NCBI GenBank assembly: GCA_946807835.1
Contig: OX327700.1
Location: 22,046,001 to 22,110,000 of the forward strand
Reading direction: 5' to 3'
Source of the DNA: Ailanthus altissimus
Lineage: Eukaryota; Streptophyta; Magnoliopsida; Sapindales; Simaroubaceae
DNA: 64,000 nucleotides
Every line of letters starts with the position of its first letter. The first letter of the stretch is position 1. The notes below the pieces were generated by a model. That model ran no database searches. It saw nothing but the letters and a program-made list of their open reading frames with translations, and had not been told where the DNA came from. A program made the translations under genes and the position numbers. Below, one piece after another: positions 38,144 through 49,600 of this stretch.

Positions 38144-39480
38144 TTTGAGATCCTAATTCTCATCGTTTGGTGAAAAGTAATTTCGAAACTTCCTTTGATA
38201 ATTTGTTAGATTCTCCTTCATCTTCTCATTCTTCAATAATTAATACCATGACCGAAAATCAAATTGAGGGACTCATAGACCCAGGGAACAATCAGTCCCA
38301 ACATAATGACCATAACCGACCTAGGACACTTAGAGATTACATGAACCCTACACGAACCGGCGCACCATCTTGCTTAATTTTTTCTCCAGCTGCAACACAT
38401 TTTAATTTTAAGCCAGACATTATCCAATTTTTACCCACTTTTTATGGCTTAGATGCAGAAAACCCTTATTTGCATCTAAGAGAATTTGAAGAAGTGTGTA
38501 ATACGTATAATGACCAAAATTGTAGCATAAGCACAATTCGACTTAAATTTTTTTCTTTTTCTTTAAAATATAAAGCTAAAACATGACTACAAAACTTTAG
38601 GCCGGAATCTATTTCTTTATGGGATGAGATGCAACAACAATTCCTTAAAAAAAAAACTTTTTTCCTATAGAACAAATTATTTTAAAAAATAAATTACCAC
38701 TTTTGCCCAAAAATCAGGAGAGACCCTTTACCAATGTTGGGAAACGTATAAAGAATTACTTAATATCTGTCCTCATCATGGCTTTGAAACATGAAGAATA
38801 GTCTCAAATTTTTATAAGGGCTTAACACCCCAAGTTAGGCAAATGGTAGAAATTATGTGTAATGGAACATTTGAGGATAAAGACCCAAAAGAGAAAATGA
38901 ACTATCTAGACTTACTAACAGAAAATGCTTAAAATTGGGACACTGCTGGTACCTGTGAGGCACCTGACAAAGATTAAACCACTATATCTAGTGAGGGTAT
39001 TTATCATCTTAGGGAAGACCATGACTTTCAAGCCAAATTAGCATCCCTAGCTAGAAAAGTCAAAACCTTAAAAATGAAAAAAAAGTGGCCAAATAAAATA
39101 TGTTTAAAAATTTGTGTCACATTTGTAAAACCCATAATCACTCTACCAATGATTGCCTAACTTTGCCTGCATTTAAGGAATGTCTCCATGAACAAGTCAA
39201 TGTTCTAAATGCGTTCAAGCGGTCAAACAATAACCTATATTCACAAAACTATAATCCTAGATGGAGAAATCACCCAAATTTTAGTTGGAGAAATGACACT
39301 CAAGCATAGGCTATACAACCACATTTTCAATCACACCAAAATTTTCAAAACCATAAAGGTTATGCACTATATATCCCACCTCATAAGAAAAATCTTGAAG
39401 AAACTCTGCATGCATTCATTGAAAAGCAAGAGTCTATTAATTCTCAAAATGTTTAACATTTGCTGATTTGAAAGATACTC
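38144..39480 (+). pseudogene. Athila-like gag remnant
   Basis: The frame from about 38167 reads RTLRDYMNPTRTGAPSC and, further on, FLPTFYGLDAENPYLHLREF, the conserved gag core of Athila-type elements. A stop follows at 38584. Shifted frames continue with a zinc-knuckle-like CHICKTHNHSTNDC at about 39112-39155. Several stops and shifts interrupt it. Confidence 0.8.
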
Positions 39481-40029
39481 TTACAAAATTTACATCCACA
39501 CTGAACATTCATGATAAATAAAAATTTTCTTCTCAACCATAACCAACCCCAAAGGACAACATAACTTAAATGCATGTAGTTCAAGAAGCTAACACATGGA
39601 TCAAGTTAAAGCAGTTATCACTCTTCGGAATGGTAAAATTGTTGAAAAATACATTCCTGAACCTCATAAGAACGATGAATCAATCTCTAAGGGTAAGAAA
39701 AGCGTTGAACCTACACCTAATGAAGAAAACACAAAACCTTCACCTCCACCCCCATTTCCTCATGCATTACGTAATAATGAGAAGATGAATCATAATCCTA
39801 AAATTTTTGAAATCTTTAAACAGGTAAAAGTTATTATTTCTTTACTGGATGCTATTAAATAGGTTCTTTCTTATGCAAAAATTTTGAAGGATTTATACAC
39901 AGTAAAAAGAAAATTTAATGTTAAAAAGAAAGCATTTTTTAGCTAAACAAGCAAGTGTCATTCTTCAGAACAATAATGCTTTAAAATATAAAGACCCTGG
40001 TTGTCCTACAATTTCATATATTATTGAAA

Positions 40030-41851
40030 TTCATAAAATTGAACAAACCTTACTTGATCTTGGTGCTAATGTGAATTTACTACCGTATTCAGTTTAATAT
40101 TAACTTAATCTCGGTGAGTTAAAATCAACTTCTGTAACTTTTTTACTTACCGATAAATCAATAAAATTATCAAGAGGGATAATGAAAGATATTTTAGTTC
40201 AAGTTGATAAATTCATATATCCTGTGGATTTTATTGTCTTGGACAGAAAACCTGTTAAATGATGTAATCCAATACCTGTTATTTTAGGTCGTCAATTTTT
40301 AGCAACTTTTAACGCTTTGATTAATTGTAGGAATAGAGTAATGAAGCTTTCATTTGTAAACATAACACTTAAGCTCAATGTTTTCAATATGTGTAAGCAA
40401 CCACATGAGGGAGGGGATGAAAGTGAAGAAGCCGACATGATTGAAACGATTGTGGATGATCATATTCAAAAAGAGAGTTCTAATGATTCCTTAGAAATGT
40501 GTTTAATAAATTCATTTGAGTTAAATATATAATTAGATCCTGAAATCTCTAATATGTGTTCTTTACTTGACTGTGCACGAGTGATTAAAAATAAAGGATA
40601 GAAACCAAAGTTTGAAGAATTATGAGAAAATGAGGATAAACAGAACAAAATTTCAAAGTTGAAGTTACAACCTTTGCCTGAAGGACTGAAATATGCATTT
40701 CTTGGAGAGAAACAAACTTACCCGGTGGTAACCTCTTCTATACTCACAAGCGAACAAGAAGGTAAGTTGATTGAATTATTAAAAATGCATAAAAATACAA
40801 TTGGGTGGACTTTAAAAAACATAAACGACATTAATATTTTGATTTACACACATAGAATACACCTAGAGGATAATGCCAAAAATTTCCAACAACCTCAAAG
40901 GAGATTAAATCCACATATGAAAGAGGTAGTGAGAGCTGAAGTTCTTAAATTACTTAAAGTATGAATCATCTATCCTATCTCAGATAGTAAGTGGGTAAGT
41001 CCCACTCAAGTAGTACCAAAACAATCTGGATTCACAGTCATTGAAAATAAAAAATGTGAGTTAATACCAACTCGAGTCTCATCTAGTTGAAGGATATGCA
41101 TAGATTATAGGAAGTTAAACTCAGTTACTAGAAAAAATCATTTTTCTTTACCATTCCTTGATCAAATTGTAGAAAGAGTAGCAGGACATCCCTATTATTG
41201 CTTTCTAGATGGTTATTCTGGCTATTATCAAATTTCTATAGCACTATAGAACTAAGAAAAGACTACATTCACATGCCCTTTTGGGACCTTTACTTTTAAA
41301 AGAATGCCTTTTGGACTTTGTAATACCCCAGCAACATTTCAGATATGTATGTTAAGCATTTTTAGTGACATGGTTGAGCATTATTTAGAAGTTTTCATGA
41401 ATGATTTAACTGTGTTTGAAAATTCTTTTGATAATTGTCTTGAAAACTTAGAGAATGTCTTAAAAAGATGTGAAGAAAAGAGTCTTGTGTTGAATTGGGA
41501 AAAATGTCATTACATAGTTACTTTTAAAATTATTTTGGGACACGTAATGTTTTCTAAAGGAATTGAAATGGATAAGGCAATATTCGAACTCATTACACAT
41601 TTGGCTCCACCAAAAACAGTCAGAGAAGTCCGATCATTTTTAAGACATGCTGGATTTTATAGGAGGTTCATCAAAAAATTTAGTGTTATATCTAAACCTC
41701 TTAGTAAAAGATGTATCATTTGAGTGGACTCAAGAGTGTCAAAATTCATTTGAAAAATTAATTAGCCTCTTAACATCTGCTCCTATCATACAATCTTTTG
41801 ACTGGTCTTTATCTTTTGAGCTCATGTGTGATGCTAGTGACTATGTTGTTG
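40030..41851 (+). pseudogene. Athila-like pol remnant: protease, RT, start of RNase H
   Basis: The protease motif LLDLGANVNLLPYS lies near 40049-40095, with D-L-G-A in place of D-S/T-G. RT runs from about 40660 to 41560: IDYRKLNSVTRKN near 41099, FLDGYSGYYQISI near 41205, MPFGLCNTPATFQ at 41304, and catalytic box VFMNDL, where the family has F-M-D-D. The RNase H start FELMCDASDYVVG ends at about 41851, where the right LTR fragment begins. Integrase is missing. Stops are scattered through RT. Confidence 0.85.
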
Positions 41852-42936
41852 GTCCATAACTATAGAAATACGTATGAGATAACTCAATTTAGAAAGATGA
41901 GGGACTTATCTATAATTTTGATGTTTTGAGTAACAGCTAATTCGAACCACATCAATTTCAAATTAGATAAGCAAATTGGTACATTAATGATAATCAATGT
42001 AAATTATTTGCCACCATTCTTGACTTTTATCATCCATGTGGTTCCATCTTCATTTGTCTTGATTTATCCATATTTTTCTATAAATAGGTAGCATGTTTAT
42101 GCCCAAAACATGTAATTAGAGAACTATATTTTAGTTTAAAATACTTGTTTTTTGTATTATCTCTTTGTAATATTATTTCTCTTGTTTACTATTGTAAAAT
42201 TGTGTTATCTCTTCTTCCATTTCTTTTCTGTTTCTTTAGTTTTATTATATCCAAGTAATTTTCTTTATGCTAAAGTGAAAGGGTGAAACTCTTGGCAAGG
42301 TAATACTTAACTCTTATTCATAATTTTAATGTTTTATTATTAAGTTATGCAAATTTATATATGATGTATTTATTTTGTTTGTAATATTAATATCATTTCT
42401 TCTAAGTGGTGTATCTTAATTTATTATTGATAAACTTTATACTTAACACAATAAATTTTTGAAACTATTTACAAGATTTAGCGTATATATCCTTTCTTGT
42501 AAAGTGGGAGTCTTGATTTATTGTAGATAAATATAAAGATTGACATAATAAATACTTGAACCCATTTATAAGATTTGATGTATAATAATTGAAAAAAATA
42601 AATACTAATTAATATATAAATGATGATGAACTTTAATTATTATATTTTTCAGTTGAAACCTCCTTTGTGTGAGGATTCCAATTGAGTTATAAAAAGAGTT
42701 AAATATATTCTTACTTCTTATGCCAAGAGTGGATCCCTTTAACCTTAACTTTTATTTGAATTGGTTAATTGAATTAATATTTGCAAACATCTTATACTAC
42801 ATTAATTGTCTTTAAAGTTATTATAGTTTGGAATTTTAATTCTACTTCCCTGTGGATCGACCCCGTTCTCACCGGGTTATTTATTACTTCGACAATCTTA
42901 CACTTGAGAATAAACTCATATATTCTGAACGTGTCA
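41849..42936 (+). repeat. Right LTR of the Athila-like element, 5'-truncated
   Basis: It matches the left LTR from about 36680 onward. The truncation point falls on 'ttggt', also present at the corresponding place in the left LTR ('tttggttcataac'). This suggests a deletion through short homology that removed integrase, the 3' internal region and about 320 bp of the LTR. Confidence 0.75.
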
Positions 42937-44030
42937 GTTAGTATTTATAACCCTTAACTTTTCTAACCCTTAGCACCGATTTGAACTCTTTCAGATCATA
43001 GAGTGTCTGTAATGTAACAAGCATCATTACCATTTAATAAAGAGTATTAGCGATTTAATAAAATATACATTGTATAAATATTATCAAATAAGTATTCATA
43101 TAAATAGGGATGACACATAAGCATATATTCTAACAAAAACATTAACAAGGTTGGACTCATATATCATAAAGGCCAAAAAAATACCTTTATTTTCTAACCA
43201 TGCCTTGAATTTATTATAGTCCAATCTCTTATGCCCACACTTGTGATAAAATAGACATTTTCATTTGAATCCATCTAAATTAGATCTCGAAGCAGTGGTA
43301 ACATCAAATTGTAAAGCATTCTTTCGTAATCTTATTCTCTTAAAGGACTTATTACAAACATTTGAGAGATTCTTTTTTATACTCTCATTATCTTAGATAA
43401 CCATTATGTGAGTGTGAGATTAATCTTTCCTCAAATTTTTCTCCACTTGAACTACATAAGCTGTCATTTTATCCATATTCCATTCTTTCTTTCGGGTGTT
43501 ATAATACCTTTTTAAATTGACAAACTGAGGCGAAACCAACTCAAAAATCTTATGTATAAGAAAATTATTTACCAATGTAACACCCATATCTCTCAATCTC
43601 TTATAATAATTAGTTATTCTCAAAATATGTTTTCTGAGTATAAGAAAACAACATCATGTAGTTAGTCTTTTTAGCTTTATCAATTTTCTTAAAACTTCTC
43701 TAAACAGCATCCAAAAAATTCTTGGTATATTTACAATAATAAATACTATTTCGAATGAATTTATCAATGATGTATTGTATTACATTAAGACACACATATT
43801 AGAATGATTCCATGCCTCCCAGTATATTTTCTCAACAGAATTATTTTCATCTGAGAGCTTAAAGGAGGATCCTTCCTTAATACCAATTCTTTGTTCGTGA
43901 GTGATAGACAAACTATAATGGACTCACACTAATCCTGATAATTAGTTCCAAATAAAATCTTAACAGAGGTGAGTTGGAGATATGCCAAAGCATCAATGGC
44001 TGAGGAATCAACAACAATAGTAATAACTAA

Positions 44031-45394
44031 TAAGCATGTGAAATAAAATTATGTAATTTATATCATTCTTATACGCTTCAAAACATCTCTAGCAATAACA
44101 ATATATTGGAGCTTATCAAATATGAGATAACTCTAACATTAGATAAAGCAAACTAGTTGAATACAAGACTAACAATAATTTATTACTGACATGGCAACTG
44201 GGCTACTCAATACTAAATATCTAACTAATCTCTTTGCCAACACAAGTATCCTACCAAGTAATGATTTACTAACTGAATAAATCATCCGTATGGATCTCGG
44301 TAAAAGATATAATCCAAAATAAAAAAATTAAGCATTTATCAAAAATAGGCATAACATTACAAAAAATCTCAAAAACATTATCATGATAGATTCTACGATA
44401 AGTAAGTATACAGCTACTCTAAATTTGGTTTTCATCAATTAATAATGTTATATACATTATATCATAATGCTTAGAATAATGGATAAACAAACAATAATAT
44501 TTTCGGACTAAAATGCCAACAAAACATAAAAGTTGGGCCAAATTAAAAATATCAAAACCATTTAGGTCAATCTAAAATATTAAAAAAAATTAGGTCATAT
44601 TGTAAATATCAAAAGATTTAGGGCCTAAATTATAATTAATCAAGACTATTTGAGTTAATTCATAATTATAAAATATTATGAGGTTATAACATAATTAATT
44701 ATATTTAAGGGGGCTTATATAATATTATTTTAGGAATCTTACAGAATTTAGCATCCTCCCGGTTACTAAATTTGGGTTGTTAACGAGTTTTAACTCGAAC
44801 TTTGTTGAAAAATATTTTTGAAAACTAAATTTTTTTTTTATAAAATTAAATAGACGGCCTATATTGATAGATCATTATAAATATATAATAGATCATAAAT
44901 ATAGTTAATGTAGATTTCAAAACAAAGTTTTATTTAATAAAAAATTGAGTTTTAAATCACTTAACATAATGTTAACATTTTAACTAATGATTGTTGAATA
45001 AAAATTTCAGTCCGACTCTAATTTCAATTGTTAACGTAAAACTTTTTCATTCAATAACATTAAATTTAAAATCTGATATTTTTATCACATAAATTTTTTA
45101 AGTTTAAAATATGTATTTGAGCTTGAAATCTTCAAAATTGCCTTTGATCAACAAGAAATTTATGGCTTTGATTTTGATTTTTTTTTGCAAATATGAATTT
45201 GAAGAGATAAAAATATTTTTTTTAAATAATATATTATTAAATGTAAGTATATTAAAATAATTTATTGATAATATAATAATTACTAATCAAATAAATTTAA
45301 TAAAATATTTTAAATAATTTAACATCAATCATATAATAATTTTTCTATTAAACAAAAAATGAGTAATTATATAAGTCCACTAAAACAGTAAAAT
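44031..45394. other. AT-rich DNA with dispersed-repeat copy
   Basis: 45030-45220 is related to 29120-29320. The rest has no recognisable gene. The part next to 44030 may be leader or LTR remains of Copia element 1. Confidence 0.4.
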
Positions 45395-45650
45395 TAAACT
45401 AAAATATTCCAACATTAATATCACTAACATAAATGATCATCTTTCTGTCTTGCTCAAAGTAGTTTCAGAAATCATCACTCTCAATGATGGCGGGGTAGTC
45501 ATCGTGCTCAGATGATATTGGATCGTTCATGTATGGGATCTATAAAGCAGCGCTTCCAGTCATTTCTAGCAATTCTACTGCCTACTGCTGATATGATCTG
45601 TGATCCGTATTTTTGGGCTTGTTGAGCCTGACGGAGCAATATGGCAACAT
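45395..45650 (-). pseudogene. Coding-like remnant of unknown family
   Basis: GC content rises here and two overlapping minus-strand frames look protein-like. One reads AILLRQAQQAQKYGSQIISA; the other reads VELLEMTGSAAL then, after a stop, PISSEHDDYPAIIESDDF, as in an acidic C-terminus. They could be the two sides of a frameshift or small intron. The family is not recognised. It could also be the 3' exon of an unannotated gene. Confidence 0.3.
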
Positions 45651-46649
45651 AAGAACTATAAGATTAGTATTGTGCATTATATGAAATAGTGCTGAAATTG
45701 ATTAGTAGCATCAGAAATGAGCTGAAGATATGTGTCGTATTTTGTGCTAACTGCTAAAATATACAGCTCTTTTGGCAATGAACTTTAACCCACTTGAAAC
45801 TTGCTGGAAGTGATGTTCAGTATATGGCTATATGCAGTTCACTCTTCGCGCATTATTATATTATGCTTTTACATTTTGATTGAAATATTTACTAAAAATA
45901 TTTTAAAACTAATGGAACTAATGGAATGTATTGTTTTCCTAAACTTACTTTTTCGCTGTTAGTGACTTAGTGAAATGATATGTCAATCATTAACAAATGT
46001 TAAGACAATTGAACAAGGAGAAGGAAGATGTATACATCCTCAAAGTATTATCCATATTATATTTCTCAATCGTGAGCGTGCAATTAAATTGCAACTTTAA
46101 AACCCTTTTCACTTTCTTGAGTTTTGCTTTCCAAATCCGAGTATTCAAAATTGTTTTTAGGGTTTTTATTACACTTGAAAAATATTATGCTTGAGTTTCA
46201 AAAAAGAAATATTATGCTTGAATTTGATGTATGCATACTGCCATAATTGGGACAATTGACATAAATTAGCTGCATAAAAATCATAACAATAATAAATTTA
46301 CTGTTACAAGTCTCCCTCATGAACATATACAATATTGATTGATTATGTACAAAATTTTACATTCCATCCATCCACTGAACCCCCCCAAAAAAGGCCTCAA
46401 CTTTGAACAGCCGTCCGGATTCAATCAACTCCCCCAGCCTCCAATGTTAGCCTTCATGGGAACTATAGCTTTCTTGTTGGCTTGTAAAGAAGCAAAGCAA
46501 CTTCAAACCCAATCTTTTTCTCAAGGTCCAGTGCTCCGCCCTCTATCCGCTCAATTATTAATATCTTTGATCAAATACGCTCATGCAGGTGAGGCTGATA
46601 AAGTAATTACCCCGAGACAAATGGCAAAACAAAATTTATCCTTTTTCTC
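45651..46649. other. Intergenic sequence and RAD5A 3' flank
   Basis: No gene is supported. The last few hundred bases are the likely 3' untranslated region of the minus-strand RAD5A gene. The plus-strand open frame at 46339-46800 is mostly the antisense of RAD5A exon 20 and its 3' flank. Confidence 0.5.
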
Positions 46650-49600
46650 TCAAGTAAAAAGCATCTTCAGTTCCTCGATACGGGCAGTTCTAACTTCTTG
46701 GTCCGTCAATGCACCGGCTATCATCCGCTGCTTGCGTGCTTGCACTGCTTCCATTCTTTCTTCAACAGTTCCCTATCATTCAAGAAACAACAAATTTTAA
46801 TTATCAACAAAACCAACTGCACTTCTACTATAATTGAAAACAATAAATCATATTCTGGCTTGACTACTTGAACTCAAAATTTGGGAAATTAGCAGTCTGG
46901 TCAAAAAGAATATGCACCTTCACAATGAAGCGTTTAATCATCACCCTCTTTGTTTGTCCAATGCGATGAATGCGCATTACAGCTTGCTCCTCTACAGCTG
47001 GATTCCACCATGGATCCTACAACATATGCAAAACATCATTTATCAAACGATACCAACTTGTTCACCAATTTGGAAAGCTCCAACATAAAGACAGCAAACT
47101 ATATAGAGTGACAGTACATCAAAAGATAATGTCTGAAAGTAAAGAACCAAACTATGCAGTATCTATTTGAGGCAGTCACATCATTTCCACAACAAAAGAA
47201 CTTGAACTTGTCTAGGCAAACTAACTTATTGTTGCAATATAAATTGCAAATCTAGCTCCTTGAATAATTTCAAATATAGATGCATAATAATAACACTCTG
47301 GAATCAAAAATATGCTCCAAAGCTAAAAATCTACTTATCTAGGCAAAATTGCACTCATTGCAAGCAAAGTCCAGAACTAAAATTTCCTAATTGTGAGAAA
47401 AAGGTTGAAAATTAATGCTAATGTTTTCTGCTATTTTATATGAAGCTAGACAACTTACCTCCATGATTAAAAATGGAAACTGTAATATATTGCACTTACC
47501 AAGACAAAAGCATTGGAAGCTGATGTTAGATTTATTCCAACCCCACCAGCCTTTAATGACATCAACAACACCTAAAGCAACAACCACCAAGCTCAAATGA
47601 TTGACAAGATCCGTTTACTAAACTAAAAACACAAACCTTCAGAAAAGAAAAAAACAGTCACAAACCATGATGTTGTTATCTTCAGAAAACTGTTTAAGTA
47701 CTTTTTCACGGTGCTGTTGATTTAGAGTCCCATCCAGGCGAAGAAATGGAATGTTATTCCTGAACAGAAAACAAAAAATTAGAATGAATCCTATAGTAAA
47801 AAAATAACTCAACAGAAAACCTCCAATGACATTGTATTTGATGGAAATTAAATGCATATTTCATAACTAAATGAAAACATTGACATTTTCAAGACAAAGA
47901 ACAAGAAATCCAAGATATTGGAGGCAGAACAAAAACTAGAACTCTCTTTTGCATGCATGCGCAAGCACACACAACACACAAAAGAAACAACATTGAGATT
48001 TTATGAAGTTATTGGAGAATGTCTATTTAGGCCATAAAGTATCCAGTGATTTTAAAATTTTCTATAAAAGAATACCATTTACAGACTATCATATTATACT
48101 CACACAAACATTCCTACAAAATTTAAGCTGCTAAATATATTTACCGAGAAAGAGGAATTTGCAAGAGGTCCAGAAAGGCAGTCCACTGACTAAATAGAAT
48201 GCTCTTCGAACCTGTTGAGCAAAGATTTTCAAGTTCTTTCAAGAGAACAATAATTTTAGATGATTCCACCCAGTTTTTCTCAATATCAACCTGGAACCGA
48301 CTACCAGTGGGCACTGTAATAAGATCTTGCCTATTGATGATTTTCCTGTAACGAGGTGAAAACATAATATGAGTTCATGCAACCACTTGATTTCATTGTA
48401 AAAATAATAAATAAATAAGGAAAAGTTATAGCACTGAAAATGCTTGAGAATACCTGCAAACTGGGCATAAACCAGAAGTTGGAATTTTCCAACTTGCCAA
48501 TAGACATTCTCGGCATAAGCGATGGGCACACGGTGTCAATACCGCATCTTCAAATGCTTCAAGACATATTGGACATTCTCCCTGTTCTCCATTTCGTAGC
48601 TCCTCCACAACCTCTTCCACATAAGCCCGTGACAGCACATCTTTGGCTTCCCCTTCCAAAGCTTTATCACTGCCTTTCAGGAAGCGTTTAGCTAACTTAT
48701 TTAGATCTGAGTATTGTTGAGCATCGCCTCGACTGGATGTAATAAAATCACCATGATTAATCAAAATATAGTTAGCTTCTTTTTTACAGATATGAGAAGC
48801 ACATCGAGTATCCTACCAAAGATTGTCACTTTTTGTACTCTCAGCAGTTATATTTAAGGCCAGTCTAAAAATTTGGTAAAGTAAATAGCCCAAGGAACTA
48901 TCAATACTCCCAAAATGCTATATAATGATGATAATAATAACAATGACAGAAAATGATAACACTAAAAAGAGTAAGAGTAACAACAAAATTAAACCAATGA
49001 CAGAAAACAGAAATAAATGTTAAGGAAATAAAACTAGTTTCAGATATTAATCAATAATCATCTAGAATAGTCAAAATTCTGTTTCTTGCCTCTTTCTATG
49101 AAGAAAATATTAAGCATTTCCAATGAAGATTGGCATCCAAGACAGCAAAGGATTTTAAGGTGATTATAGGTTTATTTTCTATATCACCTTGCTCTACTAA
49201 GAAAGCAATCAAATTGTAGAGAGGGATCATAGTCCCTCAAACAAACATCCCAGTCGAAGTCGGCTGGTTAAGAGAAAATACTTTCTGGACTACCTAATCA
49301 ATTAAAACTACATATACTTCACAGTACGCAGGCAAATAGCTAAACAGTACCACTTTTGCATACCACCACTCCGTCACTCGCCACCATCAGCTAACCAGGG
49401 GCAGGAGAATAAGAAAGCTATTGTAGAAAGAACAACAAGGCAAGAAAAGTAAAGGTCCACACCTCATTACAAGAAATGGATGATCACAGCATTGGCGTAG
49501 ACGCAAAAGTAACTCTAATATAGATGCGTAATTATGAAGAACTCGTCCTTGCGCAACAAATTGATCAAATTTCACCTGAAAAGATACCATCAAAATGTTA

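Larger units (their letters stand above)
36359..42936 (+). mobile_element. Athila-like Gypsy LTR retrotransposon, internally deleted
   Basis: The left LTR is 36359-37775, starting TGACCACTT and ending ACACGT-like GTGTCA. The right LTR, 42936 at its end, is 5'-truncated and begins near 41849. After the left LTR comes a primer-binding-region motif TTTTTGGCGCCGTTGCC (about 37779). Gag, protease and RT follow, but integrase is absent. The motif GTTAGTA is found on both sides (36351-36357 and 42937-42943), consistent with a target duplication allowing a 1-2 base boundary uncertainty. Left and right LTRs align for about 1.09 kb with mostly substitutions, so the insertion is not recent. Confidence 0.85.
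34285..43135 (-). mobile_element. Third complete 2.3-kb LTR (minus), interrupted by a Gypsy element
   Basis: Two collinear parts, 34285-36358 and 42937-43135 (total about 2.27 kb), together match the LTRs at 1904-4211 and 25470-27779 as reverse complement. The right end 'gcatatattctaaca' equals the inverted TGTTGGGATTTGTGC terminus in diverged form. The left end is TGTTAGTGCC. It is inserted in Copia element 1 between gag and protease. No clear 5-bp target duplication is seen (ggaat and aaaac flanks). The interrupting element occupies 36359-42936. Confidence 0.75.
31100..44030 (-). pseudogene. Decayed Copia retrotransposon (element 1), split by a nested insertion
   Basis: On the minus strand, gag lies at about 43960-43140. 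It includes a UBN2-type stretch near 43623-43420 with NLKRYYNTRKKEWNMDKMTA and a zinc-knuckle remnant followed by FKAWLENKG. It ends at ESNLVNV. The protease start (WLDIGTT) resumes at about 34265, followed by the pre-integrase domain (CHKRLGHI, 34180-33695), integrase (ELLHIDICE and YFITFIDEFSRYG, about 33680-33540), and RT with the catalytic box read as YIDN (about 32080). The RNase H end LADPLTKGLAPKAFIEHM lies near 31200-31145. The break between gag and protease is filled by the LTR at 34285-43135. Numerous stops make it non-functional. Its own LTRs were not delimited. Confidence 0.8.

Noticed and set aside
46339..46800. Plus-strand 153-codon open frame
   Set aside because: It overlaps the antisense of RAD5A exon 20 and its 3' flank and has no protein family features.
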